Shown here one piece after another: positions 49,472 to 58,143 of a stretch of 64,000 nt of DNA. The stretch lies in the NCBI GenBank assembly GCA_047630275.1, contig JBLHVN010000001.1, positions 496,001-560,000 on the forward strand, read 5' to 3'. Positions within the stretch are counted from its first letter, which is position 1. Every line of letters starts with the position of its first letter. The position numbers and the translations under genes were made by a program. The stretch comes from GCA-2720865 sp047630275. GTDB taxonomy: Bacteria; Bdellovibrionota; Bacteriovoracia; Bacteriovoracales; Bacteriovoracaceae. The notes under the pieces are model-generated. The model was given only the letters and a program-made list of their open reading frames with translations. It searched no databases and was not told where the DNA came from.

Positions 49472-49485
49472 GAATTCATGAATTC
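49472..49485. promoter_or_regulatory. 14-bp palindrome upstream of the barrel operon
   Basis: GAATTCATGAATTC is fully self-complementary and sits 15 bp before the start codon of the barrel gene, where an operator would control the operon. No matching copy is seen elsewhere. Confidence 0.35.
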
Positions 49486-49518
49486 TTGTTTGAATTTATC
49501 TAAATCGGAAGTATTTTC

Positions 49519-50457
49519 CTAAAAGGAGTCAGTCTTATCTATGATCCAGCTACTGGTTCCTTTTTCACTTAGAGAATGTCCAGCATCTTCGATAATCTTA
49601 AGTTCACTTTGAGGTAAGGCCTTATGAAGGTCCCAAGCATTTTCAACGCAGCAAACCACGTCATATCTTCCGTGGACTATAAAGGTCGGGATATGAGAGA
49701 TGGTCTTAGCATTGTCTAAGATCCAAGAATCTGATTCAAACCAGCAGTTGTTAATAAAGTAATGGCATTCAATACGAGCAAAAGCGTCAGCGAACTTATC
49801 TTCACCGTAGCTCCTGGCCATTTCCATATTAGGAATCAGTTTAGAAGTTGATCCTTCCCAAGTGGCCCAAGCTTTAGCGGCCTTTGTTCTCTCTTCAATA
49901 TTATCTGAAGTGAGTCTTTTGTAGAAGGCCTTAACTAAATCCCCGCGCTCTTCAGAAGGAATGGGCTCTAAGTATTTCTCCCAAGCATCTGGATAGATCC
50001 TTGAAGCTCCCTCTTGATAGAACCAATGAATTTCCTGAGGTCTCACCATAAAGATGCCCCTAAGAAAGAGAGCGTCCACTACGCTTGGGTGCTTAATCGA
50101 ATAGGCTAAGGCCAGGGTAGAGCCCCAAGAACCTCCAAAGACACTCCAAGAGTCGATGCCTAAGAGTTCTCTAATCTTTTCAATATCTGAGACCGAGTGC
50201 CAGGTTGTATTATCTTTAAGCTCACTAAAAGGAGTGCTTCTACCGCAGCCTCTTTGATCAAAAAGGATCACGCGCCATTTTTCAGGATTAAAGTAACGGC
50301 GGTAGTCTTTAGAGCATCCGCCCCCTGGGCCTCCGTGAAGGAAAACAACTGCTTTACCGCTTGGGTTTCCAACTTCTTCATAATACAAGTCGTGAAGGTC
50401 ATCTACCCTTAGCATTCCGGTATTATAGGGTTCAATTGGTGGGTAGAGCTCAGCCAT
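49519..50457 (-). CDS. pip: Proline iminopeptidase
   Basis: I start at ATG 50457, six bases after GGAG; the in-frame TTG at 50469 lacks a ribosome site. The 312-residue alpha/beta hydrolase has the oxyanion motif FLHGGPGGGCS, DQRGCGRS, nucleophile elbow GGSWGSTLAL, Asp in VHGRYDVVC and His in AGHSLSE, all standard for S33 prolyl aminopeptidases that remove N-terminal proline from peptides. It has no signal peptide and acts in the cytoplasm. It fits the recycling of peptides from protein digestion. Confidence 0.96.
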   Translation of the reverse strand: MAELYPPIEPYNTGMLRVDDLHDLYYEEVGNPSGKAVVFLHGGPGGGCSKDYRRYFNPEKWRVILFDQRGCGRSTPFSELKDNTTWHSVSDIEKIRELLGIDSWSVFGGSWGSTLALAYSIKHPSVVDALFLRGIFMVRPQEIHWFYQEGASRIYPDAWEKYLEPIPSEERGDLVKAFYKRLTSDNIEERTKAAKAWATWEGSTSKLIPNMEMARSYGEDKFADAFARIECHYFINNCWFESDSWILDNAKTISHIPTFIVHGRYDVVCCVENAWDLHKALPQSELKIIEDAGHSLSEKGTSSWIIDKTDSF

Positions 50458-50593
50458 TTTTTTCTCCAAATTAGTGTGGGCAAATCATAGTTCAATCGAG
50501 GGAGAACTTCATTTTGCTTACTCCCATAAAAATAACACTCCATGTAAGGCCACTTTGCTTGCGGTCCTTTGGTATCAATAATAGAGTGCCAAA

Positions 50594-52921
50594 ATGGAAA
50601 AAGGTTTCTTACTAACTAGCCACTTTGAAGATTATAAAGGCGAGCATCTCTTACGTTTCTTTGGAACCGGGGAGTCAGGCCCTTTTTGTTTGGAGTTCAC
50701 AGGTCAATACCCAGTCTTCTTTATTTCTAGAGCAGAAAAAAACCTTCCTAACCTTCGAGGATTAAAAGAAAGAAAAGAAGTTAACTTAGAGTCAATGACT
50801 GAACTTCCTGTGGATGCTTTATACTTTCTCACTTACAGAGATCTTAGGGAAGCCAAAGACGAGCTAGCTCAAAAGGGCGTCCGTACCTATGAATCTGATG
50901 TAAGGGCCCCTGAACGCTTCTTGATGGAGAGGTTTATTAATGGAGCCCTAGAGTTCTCTGGTGAATTCGTTGAAAAGAGAGGGACTAAGTACTTTAGAAA
51001 CCCTTTAATTAAGCCATGCACTTACACCCCTAAATTAAAGATCATGTCTTTTGATATTGAAACTTCAATGAAGAATGACCTTTTCTCTATTGGCTATCAT
51101 CAATATAAGCAAGGAGAGGAAGGCCAGGAGTTTAAAAAGGTTTTAATGGTAGGCCCTAGTGGTACTCACCCCATAGAGGAATGTGACCTCGTGCTCTTAG
51201 AGACTGAAGAAGAATTAATCAAGGCCTTTGATAGAGAGCTTAAAAGCTTAGACCCGGATGTCCTTATCGGTTGGCATGTCATTGGCTTTGATATGGCCTT
51301 CTTAGAGAAAAAGTATATTCAATACGGAATAGAGTTTAACTTTGGCAGAGGTAGTAAAAAAACGAGGATCAATGAAAGAAAAGGGGCGGGGTGGTTTGCC
51401 CATCTAGAAGGGAGGGTCGTCGTTGACGGACCACCTACTTTAAGATCAAACTTCTTTTCTTTTGAAAACTTTAAACTCGATACTGTGGCGAATGAACTCT
51501 TAGGTGTCGGTAAAGACATCAATGAAGGGGGACCTAATAAGGTTGAAGAAATTGAAAGACGATTTCATGAAGATAAGAAATCACTAGCAAAATATAATCT
51601 TCTTGATTGTATTCTCGTTAGTAGAATCTATAAAAAAACAGGTCTACTTGAAATGATCGTCAAGAGGACGCAGATCTGTGGTCTTCTTATGGACCGAGTT
51701 GGAGTTAGTACAGCCGCCTTTGACCACTTCTTCTTACCTAAGCTTCACCGTAAGGGAATTGTCGCCAATAATGTTCCTGAGTTAGTTCGAGACGCCGGGG
51801 CTGTGGGGGGCTTTGTCATGGAGCCAGAAGTTGGACTCCATGATCATGTTGTTGTTCTAGACTTTATGAGCCTCTACCCAAGTATTATTAAAACTTTTAA
51901 GATTGATCCCTACTCAAGAATAAAGAACTCTATAAATACCGGAGCCACTCCTTCAGGGCTTTCTTTTTCTCGAACTGAGCATATCCTTCCTGAATTTATC
52001 GAAGAGCTTATGGACCTAAGGGCCATGGCAAAAAGAGATCAGGACCCTTATTTATCTCAGGCAATTAAGATTCTTATGAATAGTTTTTATGGAGTCATGG
52101 GATCAACCGGTTGCCGTTTCTATCATGCTGATCTTCCCACAGCTATCACAGAATCAGGGCAATGGATCTTAAAGACGGCCATTAGTTTCTTTGAGTCTGA
52201 AGGTTATAAAGTTCTCTATGGTGACACAGACTCTGTCTTTGTAAAACTTAAGGGAACAGATAGAAGCAACCCAAGTGAAAAAGGGGCAAAACTCGCTTTT
52301 GAATTAACGGAGTTCTTATCAGAAAAAATAATGAAGCTCTATGGAGCAAAAAGCGAACTTATCATGGAGTTCGAAAAATACTATAAGAAGTTCTTTCTTC
52401 CCGCCTCTAGAGGAACGGGGGCAGGAGCTAAAAAGAAATACGTAGGTCTAGTCGTTAAAGATTCAGTTGAAAAACTTCAATTTGCTGGCATGGAGTATGT
52501 TCGTTCAGATTCAACAAAACTGGCTAAAAAATTTCAGTTCTCTTTATATGAAAAGCTTTTTTCAAATGAAGAAATGGAAGACTATATAAGAACTTTTGTT
52601 GAAGAACTAAAAAATGGGGAACACGATCAAGAGCTTGAATATACAAAGAGGTTAACTAAGCCTCCAAAGGAATACTTAAAATCAATTCCTCCCCATGTTA
52701 AGGCCGCTCTTCAACTCCCCGAAAAAGAGCAAGATTCTCTCAGAAGGATCACTTATATCATAACAAGAAGAGGTCCCGTTCCTATCGAACTTGATCATAG
52801 TGATATCGACTATCAACACTATATAGATAAGCAAATTAGGCCACTGGCAGAAGATGTGCTATGGTTAGTTGACAAGAGTTTTGATGATATTATCACTGGG
52901 GATCAGCTCAAACTATTTTGA
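50594..52921 (+). CDS. polB: DNA polymerase II (family B)
   Basis: The 775-residue polymerase (E. coli Pol II has 783) has ExoI SFDIETS (Asp/Glu near residue 153), ExoII LIGWHVIGFDMAFL, ExoIII YNLLDCILVSRI, then polymerase motif A DFMSLYPSIIKTF, motif B AIKILMNSFYGVMGS and motif C YGDTDSVFV near residue 543. All catalytic acids are present, so both proofreading and synthesis should work. Its usual role is translesion and replication restart. The stop overlaps the TTG start of the next small gene. Confidence 0.97.
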   Translation: MEKGFLLTSHFEDYKGEHLLRFFGTGESGPFCLEFTGQYPVFFISRAEKNLPNLRGLKERKEVNLESMTELPVDALYFLTYRDLREAKDELAQKGVRTYESDVRAPERFLMERFINGALEFSGEFVEKRGTKYFRNPLIKPCTYTPKLKIMSFDIETSMKNDLFSIGYHQYKQGEEGQEFKKVLMVGPSGTHPIEECDLVLLETEEELIKAFDRELKSLDPDVLIGWHVIGFDMAFLEKKYIQYGIEFNFGRGSKKTRINERKGAGWFAHLEGRVVVDGPPTLRSNFFSFENFKLDTVANELLGVGKDINEGGPNKVEEIERRFHEDKKSLAKYNLLDCILVSRIYKKTGLLEMIVKRTQICGLLMDRVGVSTAAFDHFFLPKLHRKGIVANNVPELVRDAGAVGGFVMEPEVGLHDHVVVLDFMSLYPSIIKTFKIDPYSRIKNSINTGATPSGLSFSRTEHILPEFIEELMDLRAMAKRDQDPYLSQAIKILMNSFYGVMGSTGCRFYHADLPTAITESGQWILKTAISFFESEGYKVLYGDTDSVFVKLKGTDRSNPSEKGAKLAFELTEFLSEKIMKLYGAKSELIMEFEKYYKKFFLPASRGTGAGAKKKYVGLVVKDSVEKLQFAGMEYVRSDSTKLAKKFQFSLYEKLFSNEEMEDYIRTFVEELKNGEHDQELEYTKRLTKPPKEYLKSIPPHVKAALQLPEKEQDSLRRITYIITRRGPVPIELDHSDIDYQHYIDKQIRPLAEDVLWLVDKSFDDIITGDQLKLF

Positions 52922-53256
52922 AAAAACCAAGCAAGAACAAATTAAAGAAGTGGTTAAACGTTTTTATAATGTTTCTTCTCTTTGTGTTATTTTACAAGCT
53001 CTATGAACTTGATATTCAAGCATGGTCTTGTGACGTAGAAGAAAACACGGGCTCTTGCCTTTTAACTTCTCGAATCTACTTGGAATCGGGGAATCTCTCA
53101 ATGGCAGAGAAGTATCTTAGAAGCTCATGTAAAGGGGAATACCCCCTTGGTTGCTTTGAACTTGGAAACTTTTTGATAAAAAAAGGCTCTCTTGAAGAGG
53201 GGAAGAAAGTTCTTACGCAGTCCTGTGAATTGGGCCATAAACCGGCCTGTCCTTAA
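52918..53256 (+). CDS. Membrane-anchored Sel1-like repeat protein (112 aa)
   Basis: Start TTG 52918 overlaps the polB stop by 4 bp. A basic N-terminus and one membrane segment (VFIMFLLFVLFYKLYEL) lead to two Sel1-like repeats with cysteines (SMAEKYLRSSCKGEYPLGCFELGNFLIKKGSLEEGKKVL...CELGHKPAC). Sel1/TPR-like modules mediate protein contacts; paired cysteines as here occur in periplasmic Hcp-like beta-lactamase-related Sel1 proteins. It is read from the polB transcript, and a terminator follows directly. Confidence 0.7.
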   Translation: MKKPSKNKLKKWLNVFIMFLLFVLFYKLYELDIQAWSCDVEENTGSCLLTSRIYLESGNLSMAEKYLRSSCKGEYPLGCFELGNFLIKKGSLEEGKKVLTQSCELGHKPACP

Positions 53257-53259
53257 TTT

Positions 53260-53278
53260 AAACTAGTCCTAGTTTTTT
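53260..53278 (+). terminator. Short rho-independent terminator after the Sel1-like gene
   Basis: AAACTA (53260-53265), loop GTCC, TAGTTT (53270-53275) with the T-run continuing. The stem is AT-rich and only 6-7 bp. Confidence 0.55.
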
Positions 53279-53320
53279 CCTCATTTTATCTTTAAACTCT
53301 AAGTTAAGTAGGGAGTTTTA

Positions 53321-54775
53321 ATGAAGGTTATTATCTTTGGTGGTACAGGTTTCTTTGGTAAAGAGCTGGTTAAGTCTCATCTCGCTGCAGGCAATGAAGT
53401 AACTATCGTAACCCGTGGGAACAACTCTCTTGATATTGAAGGAAGGATTGAATCACTAGTCGCCGATAGAAGAGATCTCTCTTCATTAAAAAAAGTCCTA
53501 AAAGAAAGATCTTGGGATTTGGCTTATGATCAGATTGGGTATTGTTCAAATGATATGGAAATCCTTTGTAAGGCCTTAAAAGGAAAGATTGATCACTTAA
53601 TCTTTACCTCAACAAAGAGTGTCTACGATTATGGAACCGAAATTGATGAATCAGTCTTTGATCCTAAAGTTCATGAACTCAAGATGGGAAGTAGCGAGGA
53701 CTTTGAATATGGAGAAGGAAAAAGGCAAGCGGAAGCTTATCTCGCTTCTCAAGCTCCTTTTACTTATGGAGCTTTTCGCCCTCCTGTTGTCATAGGCCTT
53801 GGAGATTCGAGAGATAGATGGAATTGGCATCTTAATAAAATAAAAAATGAAGAAGAAATTTACTTTCCAAATTTAGAAGCAAAGTTCTGCGTACTTTCAA
53901 GCGAGGAGGCTGGTCGGATCCTTTTTGAAATGGGTGAAAGAAAGACTCAGGGCGCTTTAAACTTCTACACTGCAAACCCTTCTCTTAGAGAGATCGTTGA
54001 CCTAATGGAAGAGGGGGTGGGTAAAAAAATAAAGTTAGCTTCAAAAGAAATTGAAGGAAATCATAGCCCTTATGGAATAAAATATGATTGGTTTTTAAGT
54101 AGATCAAAAGCTGAAAAATTAGGCTTTGTTTCTAAAGTCGACTTTAAAGAACTCGCTACAAAGCTTTCAGCTCTTTGTTTCTTCTTTTTTTTACTAAACC
54201 TACCTAAAGCTTATTCTACTGAGAAGTTTACTTGGGTCCTTGATAATGAGGTCTTTAAGAGAGAAGCCTTTGTTGCCCATACTGAAGATAAGCCATTTGG
54301 TTCGTACCTAGGAATGAATATTCATTTCAAGCCTGTTAAGTCTTTGTTTAAGAATTTAGATCAATTCTTAAAAGGAAGACTTAATAAGAAAAAAGCTAGG
54401 AGTGAGGCCCATATCACAGTCATAACTCCACCTGAATACGACAATGTCCTTAAAGAACATATAAGCATCGAAGAGATAAACGAAATAGCAAAAACAAACT
54501 CAATTCAAGAAAGTCAATTTACTCCTGTTTGCATCGGACGGGGAGAATTCAAAACCGCTAAGACTTACTATATAGTCGTTAGGTCCATGGCCTTATTAAA
54601 GATAAGAAGAAAAATATTTGAGGTCTTTAAATCAAGAGGAGGAAATACTTCTCAGTTTGACCCTAATCTCTTTTATCCACATATCACTATTGGCTATACA
54701 GAGGGCGATCTTCATATGGGTCCTCATGGTGTAAAAAAAGGAATCAATTCTTGCTTTGGGAAGATAAAGATTTGA
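53321..54775 (+). CDS. SDR reductase-2H phosphoesterase-like fusion with an internal signal-like segment
   Basis: Residues 1-280 are an extended SDR/NAD-dependent epimerase-like protein: VIIFGGTGFFGKEL (GxxGxxG), LIFTSTKSVYDYG with the Ser/Tyr site region and FRPPVVIGLGD. Residues ~282-301 are very hydrophobic and end in a good signal-peptidase site (LSALCFFFFLLNLPKAYS). Residues ~302-484 carry two HxT motifs, EAHITVITP (~362) and YPHITIGYT (~453), the signature of 2H phosphoesterases or Swiss-army-knife RNA repair-like proteins. The domain junction looks like two genes joined: a cytosolic enzyme and an exported one. The run of eight T at 54185-54192 could hide a frameshift. GGGAGTTTTA precedes the ATG. 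Confidence 0.75.
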   Translation: MKVIIFGGTGFFGKELVKSHLAAGNEVTIVTRGNNSLDIEGRIESLVADRRDLSSLKKVLKERSWDLAYDQIGYCSNDMEILCKALKGKIDHLIFTSTKSVYDYGTEIDESVFDPKVHELKMGSSEDFEYGEGKRQAEAYLASQAPFTYGAFRPPVVIGLGDSRDRWNWHLNKIKNEEEIYFPNLEAKFCVLSSEEAGRILFEMGERKTQGALNFYTANPSLREIVDLMEEGVGKKIKLASKEIEGNHSPYGIKYDWFLSRSKAEKLGFVSKVDFKELATKLSALCFFFFLLNLPKAYSTEKFTWVLDNEVFKREAFVAHTEDKPFGSYLGMNIHFKPVKSLFKNLDQFLKGRLNKKKARSEAHITVITPPEYDNVLKEHISIEEINEIAKTNSIQESQFTPVCIGRGEFKTAKTYYIVVRSMALLKIRRKIFEVFKSRGGNTSQFDPNLFYPHITIGYTEGDLHMGPHGVKKGINSCFGKIKI

Positions 54776-55716
54776 AAAGAATCCACCACCGTTATATTAA
54801 AGCGGCTAAGATATTCTCAAAGAAAAAAGGAAGCACTCTTGCTGCTTCTTCTTCATTTTATTTAATCCTCACTATCGTTCCTTTATCTCTTCTCTTTATC
54901 CGTTTAGTAGGGTTTGCCCTTGGGGATCTAACTAAAAGCGGTGAAGAAATCTTATACCTAGCAGGAGGACTCTTTCCTGAAGCAGCACCAGAGATCCTCG
55001 ATCAGTTTAAGAATCTTTTATCCGGACCATTATTAGGGGGGGGAAAGTTTACCTTAATAAATACTTTTATCCTTTTAATAACAGGAACTAGTTTATTCAA
55101 CTCAATTTGGAATGGACTATACCTAATGACTGAAGACCGCTCTCATACTTCGAGGTGGAAGTATCTTCAGGGAATAGGAATCATTGCCCTAAGTATTATA
55201 ACCCTTATCTTTTTAATTGCTTTGCCCCCGGTTCTTATGGGTCTACTGACTTTTTTAAAGACGGGATTTGCGGCAGAGTTCTTTGCAGATAAATTATCAA
55301 CTTCAAATTCCTTTCTCATTTGGCTTAACCAGCTAAACATAAACAGTTTTAACTTTCTAAGGTCTAATAGCTTTATTGGGCTTTTGATCCTAGGTTATTT
55401 TACTTTTCTTTACCGTTGGTTCTTTAGGTTTAAGATAACTTGGAGGGAGTCCTTCTTTAGCGCCTTTACCTTTGTTTTCTTTCTCCTATTGGCCAAGAAC
55501 CTCTTTTGGATCTACTTAAGTAACGCGAGAAGCTCCCTTGTTTCAAATTATGGGGACTATTATACCTTTATCCTTGGTTGTACCTGGATCTTCTTAGTTA
55601 TGTGCCTCTTCTTCTTTGGAGCCTGTTTATCCTTTGCCTTTCAAAAAGACCCTTTAGAGATAGGTCTGCCTATTGAGGATGAAGATAATAAAGGGCATAA
55701 TAAACAACATGATTAG
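54772..55716 (+). CDS. YihY/BrkB-family membrane protein
   Basis: The 314-residue protein has about six membrane helices. TLAASSSFYLILTIVPLSLLFIRL at the N-terminus, GTSLFNSIWNGLYLM and the YRWFFRFKITWRESFFSAFTFVFF to YTFILGCTWIFLVMCLFFFGACLSFAF stretch match the YihY/virulence factor BrkB family, whose function is unsettled; the earlier RNase BN label is considered wrong. TTG 54772 overlaps the previous stop (TTGA) and has GGGAAG nine bases before; TTG 54751 is the alternative start. Confidence 0.85.
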   Translation: MKRIHHRYIKAAKIFSKKKGSTLAASSSFYLILTIVPLSLLFIRLVGFALGDLTKSGEEILYLAGGLFPEAAPEILDQFKNLLSGPLLGGGKFTLINTFILLITGTSLFNSIWNGLYLMTEDRSHTSRWKYLQGIGIIALSIITLIFLIALPPVLMGLLTFLKTGFAAEFFADKLSTSNSFLIWLNQLNINSFNFLRSNSFIGLLILGYFTFLYRWFFRFKITWRESFFSAFTFVFFLLLAKNLFWIYLSNARSSLVSNYGDYYTFILGCTWIFLVMCLFFFGACLSFAFQKDPLEIGLPIEDEDNKGHNKQHD

Positions 55717-55954
55717 TGCAATCCTAAATATTTACATCTTGGTTCTTATCGCGGATATGATCCTCTCTTACCTGCCACAGTTTAAGAACTATCCCGCGGC
55801 CCTTTATATCAAAAGAGGGGCGGACTTAACTTGTAGACCAGTGAGAAGGCTCTTAAGGGACATTGTTCCTAAGGATATCCCTTTTGATTTCTCCCCAATG
55901 GTCGTCATTCTCGCTATAAAGTTTATTCCTGCGATTATTTTTGCCCTTTGGTAG
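55709..55954 (+). CDS. YggT-family membrane protein
   Basis: The 81-residue protein has two membrane helices (ISAILNIYILVLIADMILSYLP and FSPMVVILAIKFIPAIIF) around TCRPVRRLLRDIVP, the conserved P-x-RR loop of the YggT family. These small proteins are linked to division or osmotic growth in some bacteria. ATG 55709 overlaps the BrkB stop by 8 bp; an ATG at 55679 is a possible longer start, and neither has a well-spaced ribosome site. It is the last gene of the 53321-55954 operon. Confidence 0.8.
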   Translation: MISAILNIYILVLIADMILSYLPQFKNYPAALYIKRGADLTCRPVRRLLRDIVPKDIPFDFSPMVVILAIKFIPAIIFALW

Positions 55955-55972
55955 GACCGGAATCTTTTGAAA

Positions 55973-55990
55973 GCCCCTAGTGATGGGGGC
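55973..55990 (+). terminator. Weak GC hairpin after yggT
   Basis: GCCCC (55973-55977) pairs with GGGGC (55986-55990) around an 8-nt loop; no T-run follows, so termination is doubtful. Confidence 0.35.
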
Positions 55991-56011
55991 CTTGCCCAAT
56001 AAAGACAAACC

Positions 56012-56039
56012 TTGTCATTTAGTACGAATTCTTTATAAA
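56012..56039 (+). promoter_or_regulatory. Sigma-70-type promoter
   Basis: TTGTCA (56012-56017), 16-bp spacer, TATAAA (56034-56039). The transcript would start near 56046, which excludes the in-frame GTG at 56045 as a start and supports ATG 56069. Confidence 0.6.
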
Positions 56040-56068
56040 ATTTAGTGTACACACTTAATAGGATTGTT

Positions 56069-56887
56069 ATGGAAGACACTCAGTTAAGCTTCGAAACCCT
56101 CGCAAAAGAGACTATGGAAATGAGCCAAAGTCTTCGTGGAAGCGAGTTTACGTTTTCAGATGAGTTCCTCTCTATTGAAGAGGAACATCAAGATGAACAA
56201 ACAGAAGAAGCGCCAGCTCCAGAAGGGCCTGGTCTTATTTACAAGATAGAAAAAGGTGTGAGCACCTTTTGTGTTCGTGGCATTGTCTGCCAAGATATTA
56301 ATGAAACATTCGAAGAGCTTATGGAAGGGGAGAAGTCCCACGCTGATAAGTTAAAACTTACTTCAGAAGAAGATATTGCTTCAATTAGATTCTACCCAAC
56401 TGAAGCGGCAGAGCTTGCAGAGCAAATCTCCGATGAGCTGATCAATAGGCGCTTTCCAATCGAAGAAGATATTCTTTGTAATTTAAGCGATCCAGGTTTT
56501 AGCTGGTGGATGGACGAAGGGGAAGATCACTTTCAAGTCTTCTTTAAGTCCCACGGAATCCATCGCGCCGAAGATTATATCCGCCTAGGACCACTAGGGG
56601 ATAGAACCATCGCAAGTTCAAGGATCTTAAAAGCGGAAGCTATCTTTAGAACAGCTTTTCCAGTGGGAGAATTTGTAAGCAGCGATAAAGGCTTTGCTAT
56701 TAGCACCACTGACCCAAGTAATATTCACTTTCAAACCTTAAAGAACTTCTTTCTTACCGGTGATAACAACACGACTGATTCAACCTTCCCCCCATCAAGA
56801 GAGGGCAAGACTCTCTTTTACTACTTCAAAGAGGTAGCGGCGATCCGGCATTTCTGGCTTAATATAGAAAAAGAAATGACCGAGTGA
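56069..56887 (+). CDS. Acidic cytosolic protein of unknown function (272 aa)
   Basis: The start ATG 56069 has AGGA five bases before it and lies 23 nt inside the predicted transcript. The protein has no signal or membrane segment. A Glu/Pro-rich acidic stretch (IEEEHQDEQTEEAPAPEGPG, ~residues 38-57) separates a short N-terminal part from a folded region with PGFSWWMDEGEDHFQVFFKSHGIHRAEDYI and LGPLGDRTIASSRILKAEAIFRTAFPVGEFVSS. I recognise no family. The short N-terminal part followed by a linker could be a partner-binding element, but this is only suggested by layout. Confidence 0.75.
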   Translation: MEDTQLSFETLAKETMEMSQSLRGSEFTFSDEFLSIEEEHQDEQTEEAPAPEGPGLIYKIEKGVSTFCVRGIVCQDINETFEELMEGEKSHADKLKLTSEEDIASIRFYPTEAAELAEQISDELINRRFPIEEDILCNLSDPGFSWWMDEGEDHFQVFFKSHGIHRAEDYIRLGPLGDRTIASSRILKAEAIFRTAFPVGEFVSSDKGFAISTTDPSNIHFQTLKNFFLTGDNNTTDSTFPPSREGKTLFYYFKEVAAIRHFWLNIEKEMTE

Positions 56888-56900
56888 AACGCTTTTATGC

Positions 56901-56930
56901 TTGAGGTGAGTTAACTTCTTGATTTATAAT
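56901..56930 (+). promoter_or_regulatory. Sigma-70-type promoter of the FtsB-like gene
   Basis: TTGAGG (56901-56906), 18-bp spacer, perfect TATAAT (56925-56930). Transcription from about 56937 gives a 59-nt leader before ATG 56996. Confidence 0.6.
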
Positions 56931-56995
56931 GAAATGACAGGATGTTTCAAGAAGACTTAATGATTAGGTCTTTTTATCACAAACAGGAAGTTTGT

Positions 56996-57628
56996 ATGGA
57001 ATCAACAAGTGTAACTAGCGATAGGCTAAAGCGTGCCATTGAACGCAATAGATCTAAACAGGCCAAGCGCTCATCAACCATGTCATCTACAGTTAAAACA
57101 GAAGCCCCCGCAAGTGGTTGGTCTTCTAGGCGTTCAACTAAGATGCGTGCAGAACCGACTAGCACCCGAAGAACGGTAGCAAGGCAAGAAGACGATGTAG
57201 AGTTTACCACTTCAATCAGAAAGTCTCCCCGTAAAGCGCCGGCCAATGTTGGCTACGCCACCAGTAGGGCAGTGGTTTCAACTTCACCGGTTAAAAGAAA
57301 AGCAGCACCAAAAAGAAAAAAGAAAAAAATGAAAGGACAAGGATTCCTACTCAAGCTCGGATGGGCTTTTGCAGGAGTTTTACTTGTTCGTTTAGTATTC
57401 TCAGGAGGAGGGGTCCTCGATTACTACGAAAGGCTTGAACTAGTTAGTGATAAAGAAAAAGAGCTAGCTTCCTTTCATGTTGAGAATGAAAATTTAGTTG
57501 AGGAAATTGAAGAAATTCAAAACTCAGGTAAGTATCAGCGAAAACTCGTGAGAGATCACTTAGGCTTTATTGCCCGTGATGAGTTTTTGATATTATTTCA
57601 AGGAGTGGGGTCTCACCGCCCCATTTAA
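56996..57628 (+). CDS. FtsB/DivIC-like septum formation protein with long basic N-terminal extension
   Basis: ATG 56996 is chosen for its AGGAAG site; an ATG at 56942 further up has none. Residues 1-120 are basic, Ser/Thr/Arg-rich and probably disordered. A membrane helix (LKLGWAFAGVLLVRLVF, ~residues 122-138) leads to a coiled coil (ERLELVSDKEKELASFHVENENLVEEIEEIQNSG) and RDHLGFIARDEFLILF, the standard end of the FtsB/DivIC family (R..LG....gE). FtsB joins FtsL and FtsQ at the division site. Known FtsB proteins have about 100 residues, so the cytoplasmic extension is the odd part. The last 62 bp overlap the converging DUF192 gene. Confidence 0.8.
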   Translation: MESTSVTSDRLKRAIERNRSKQAKRSSTMSSTVKTEAPASGWSSRRSTKMRAEPTSTRRTVARQEDDVEFTTSIRKSPRKAPANVGYATSRAVVSTSPVKRKAAPKRKKKKMKGQGFLLKLGWAFAGVLLVRLVFSGGGVLDYYERLELVSDKEKELASFHVENENLVEEIEEIQNSGKYQRKLVRDHLGFIARDEFLILFQGVGSHRPI

Positions 57629-58106
57629 ATTGCTGACCGACTCTTAACTTTTTAGAGATCTTAGAGTCGGCGGGTAGTTCAAGAATATGCCTAGACATGA
57701 TCGCGGGAGTTCTGGCAATAGCTGGGGGCTCATCCCGTCCTGGGTGATGAGGGACCTTTCTTTGAATATTGAGGATCTTCAGGTCTTTATCTAAAAAGAT
57801 AATATCCAAATCAAAATAAGTATCAGGCATCCAAAAACTCTTAGGAGATTTTTCTCTATAGAGAAAGAGCATTCCCTGATTAGGCTTAAGGCTTCCTTTC
57901 TTTCTACCACTAAGTCCTTTTGCCTGATCGCTTTTAGTTAGGGCCAATTCTACGTGGATAAGCTCTTTCCATGGGGTTCTAAGGAGTCCCTTTTTAAGAT
58001 TATTGGCTAGATTGGCTTCGCTGCGGCAGCCCATTGAACTTAAAATGGCCAAGAGCAGGAGATTTTTGATGAGCCATTGTGGCATTTGCGTTATAACTAG
58101 TTTCAT
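57567..58106 (-). CDS. DUF192 lipoprotein
   Basis: The 179-residue protein has a signal peptide with lipobox-like SSMGC. The DUF192 block is clear: VELALTKSDQAKGLSGRK, GMLFLYREKSPKSFWMPDTYFDLDIIFLD and the ILELPADSK end. The function of this small beta-rich family is unknown; some members are exported. AAGGA directly abuts the ATG at 58106, so the start is uncertain; ATG 58085 would still leave the signal peptide. The C-terminal ~20 codons run antisense to the end of the FtsB-like gene. Its start is 37 bp from the divergent aspS start. Confidence 0.8.
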   Translation of the reverse strand: MKLVITQMPQWLIKNLLLLAILSSMGCRSEANLANNLKKGLLRTPWKELIHVELALTKSDQAKGLSGRKKGSLKPNQGMLFLYREKSPKSFWMPDTYFDLDIIFLDKDLKILNIQRKVPHHPGRDEPPAIARTPAIMSRHILELPADSKISKKLRVGQQFKWGGETPLLEIISKTHHGQ

Positions 58107-58143
58107 TCCTTAAAACTCTAAGGGATTAAAAAAGAGGTGGCAA

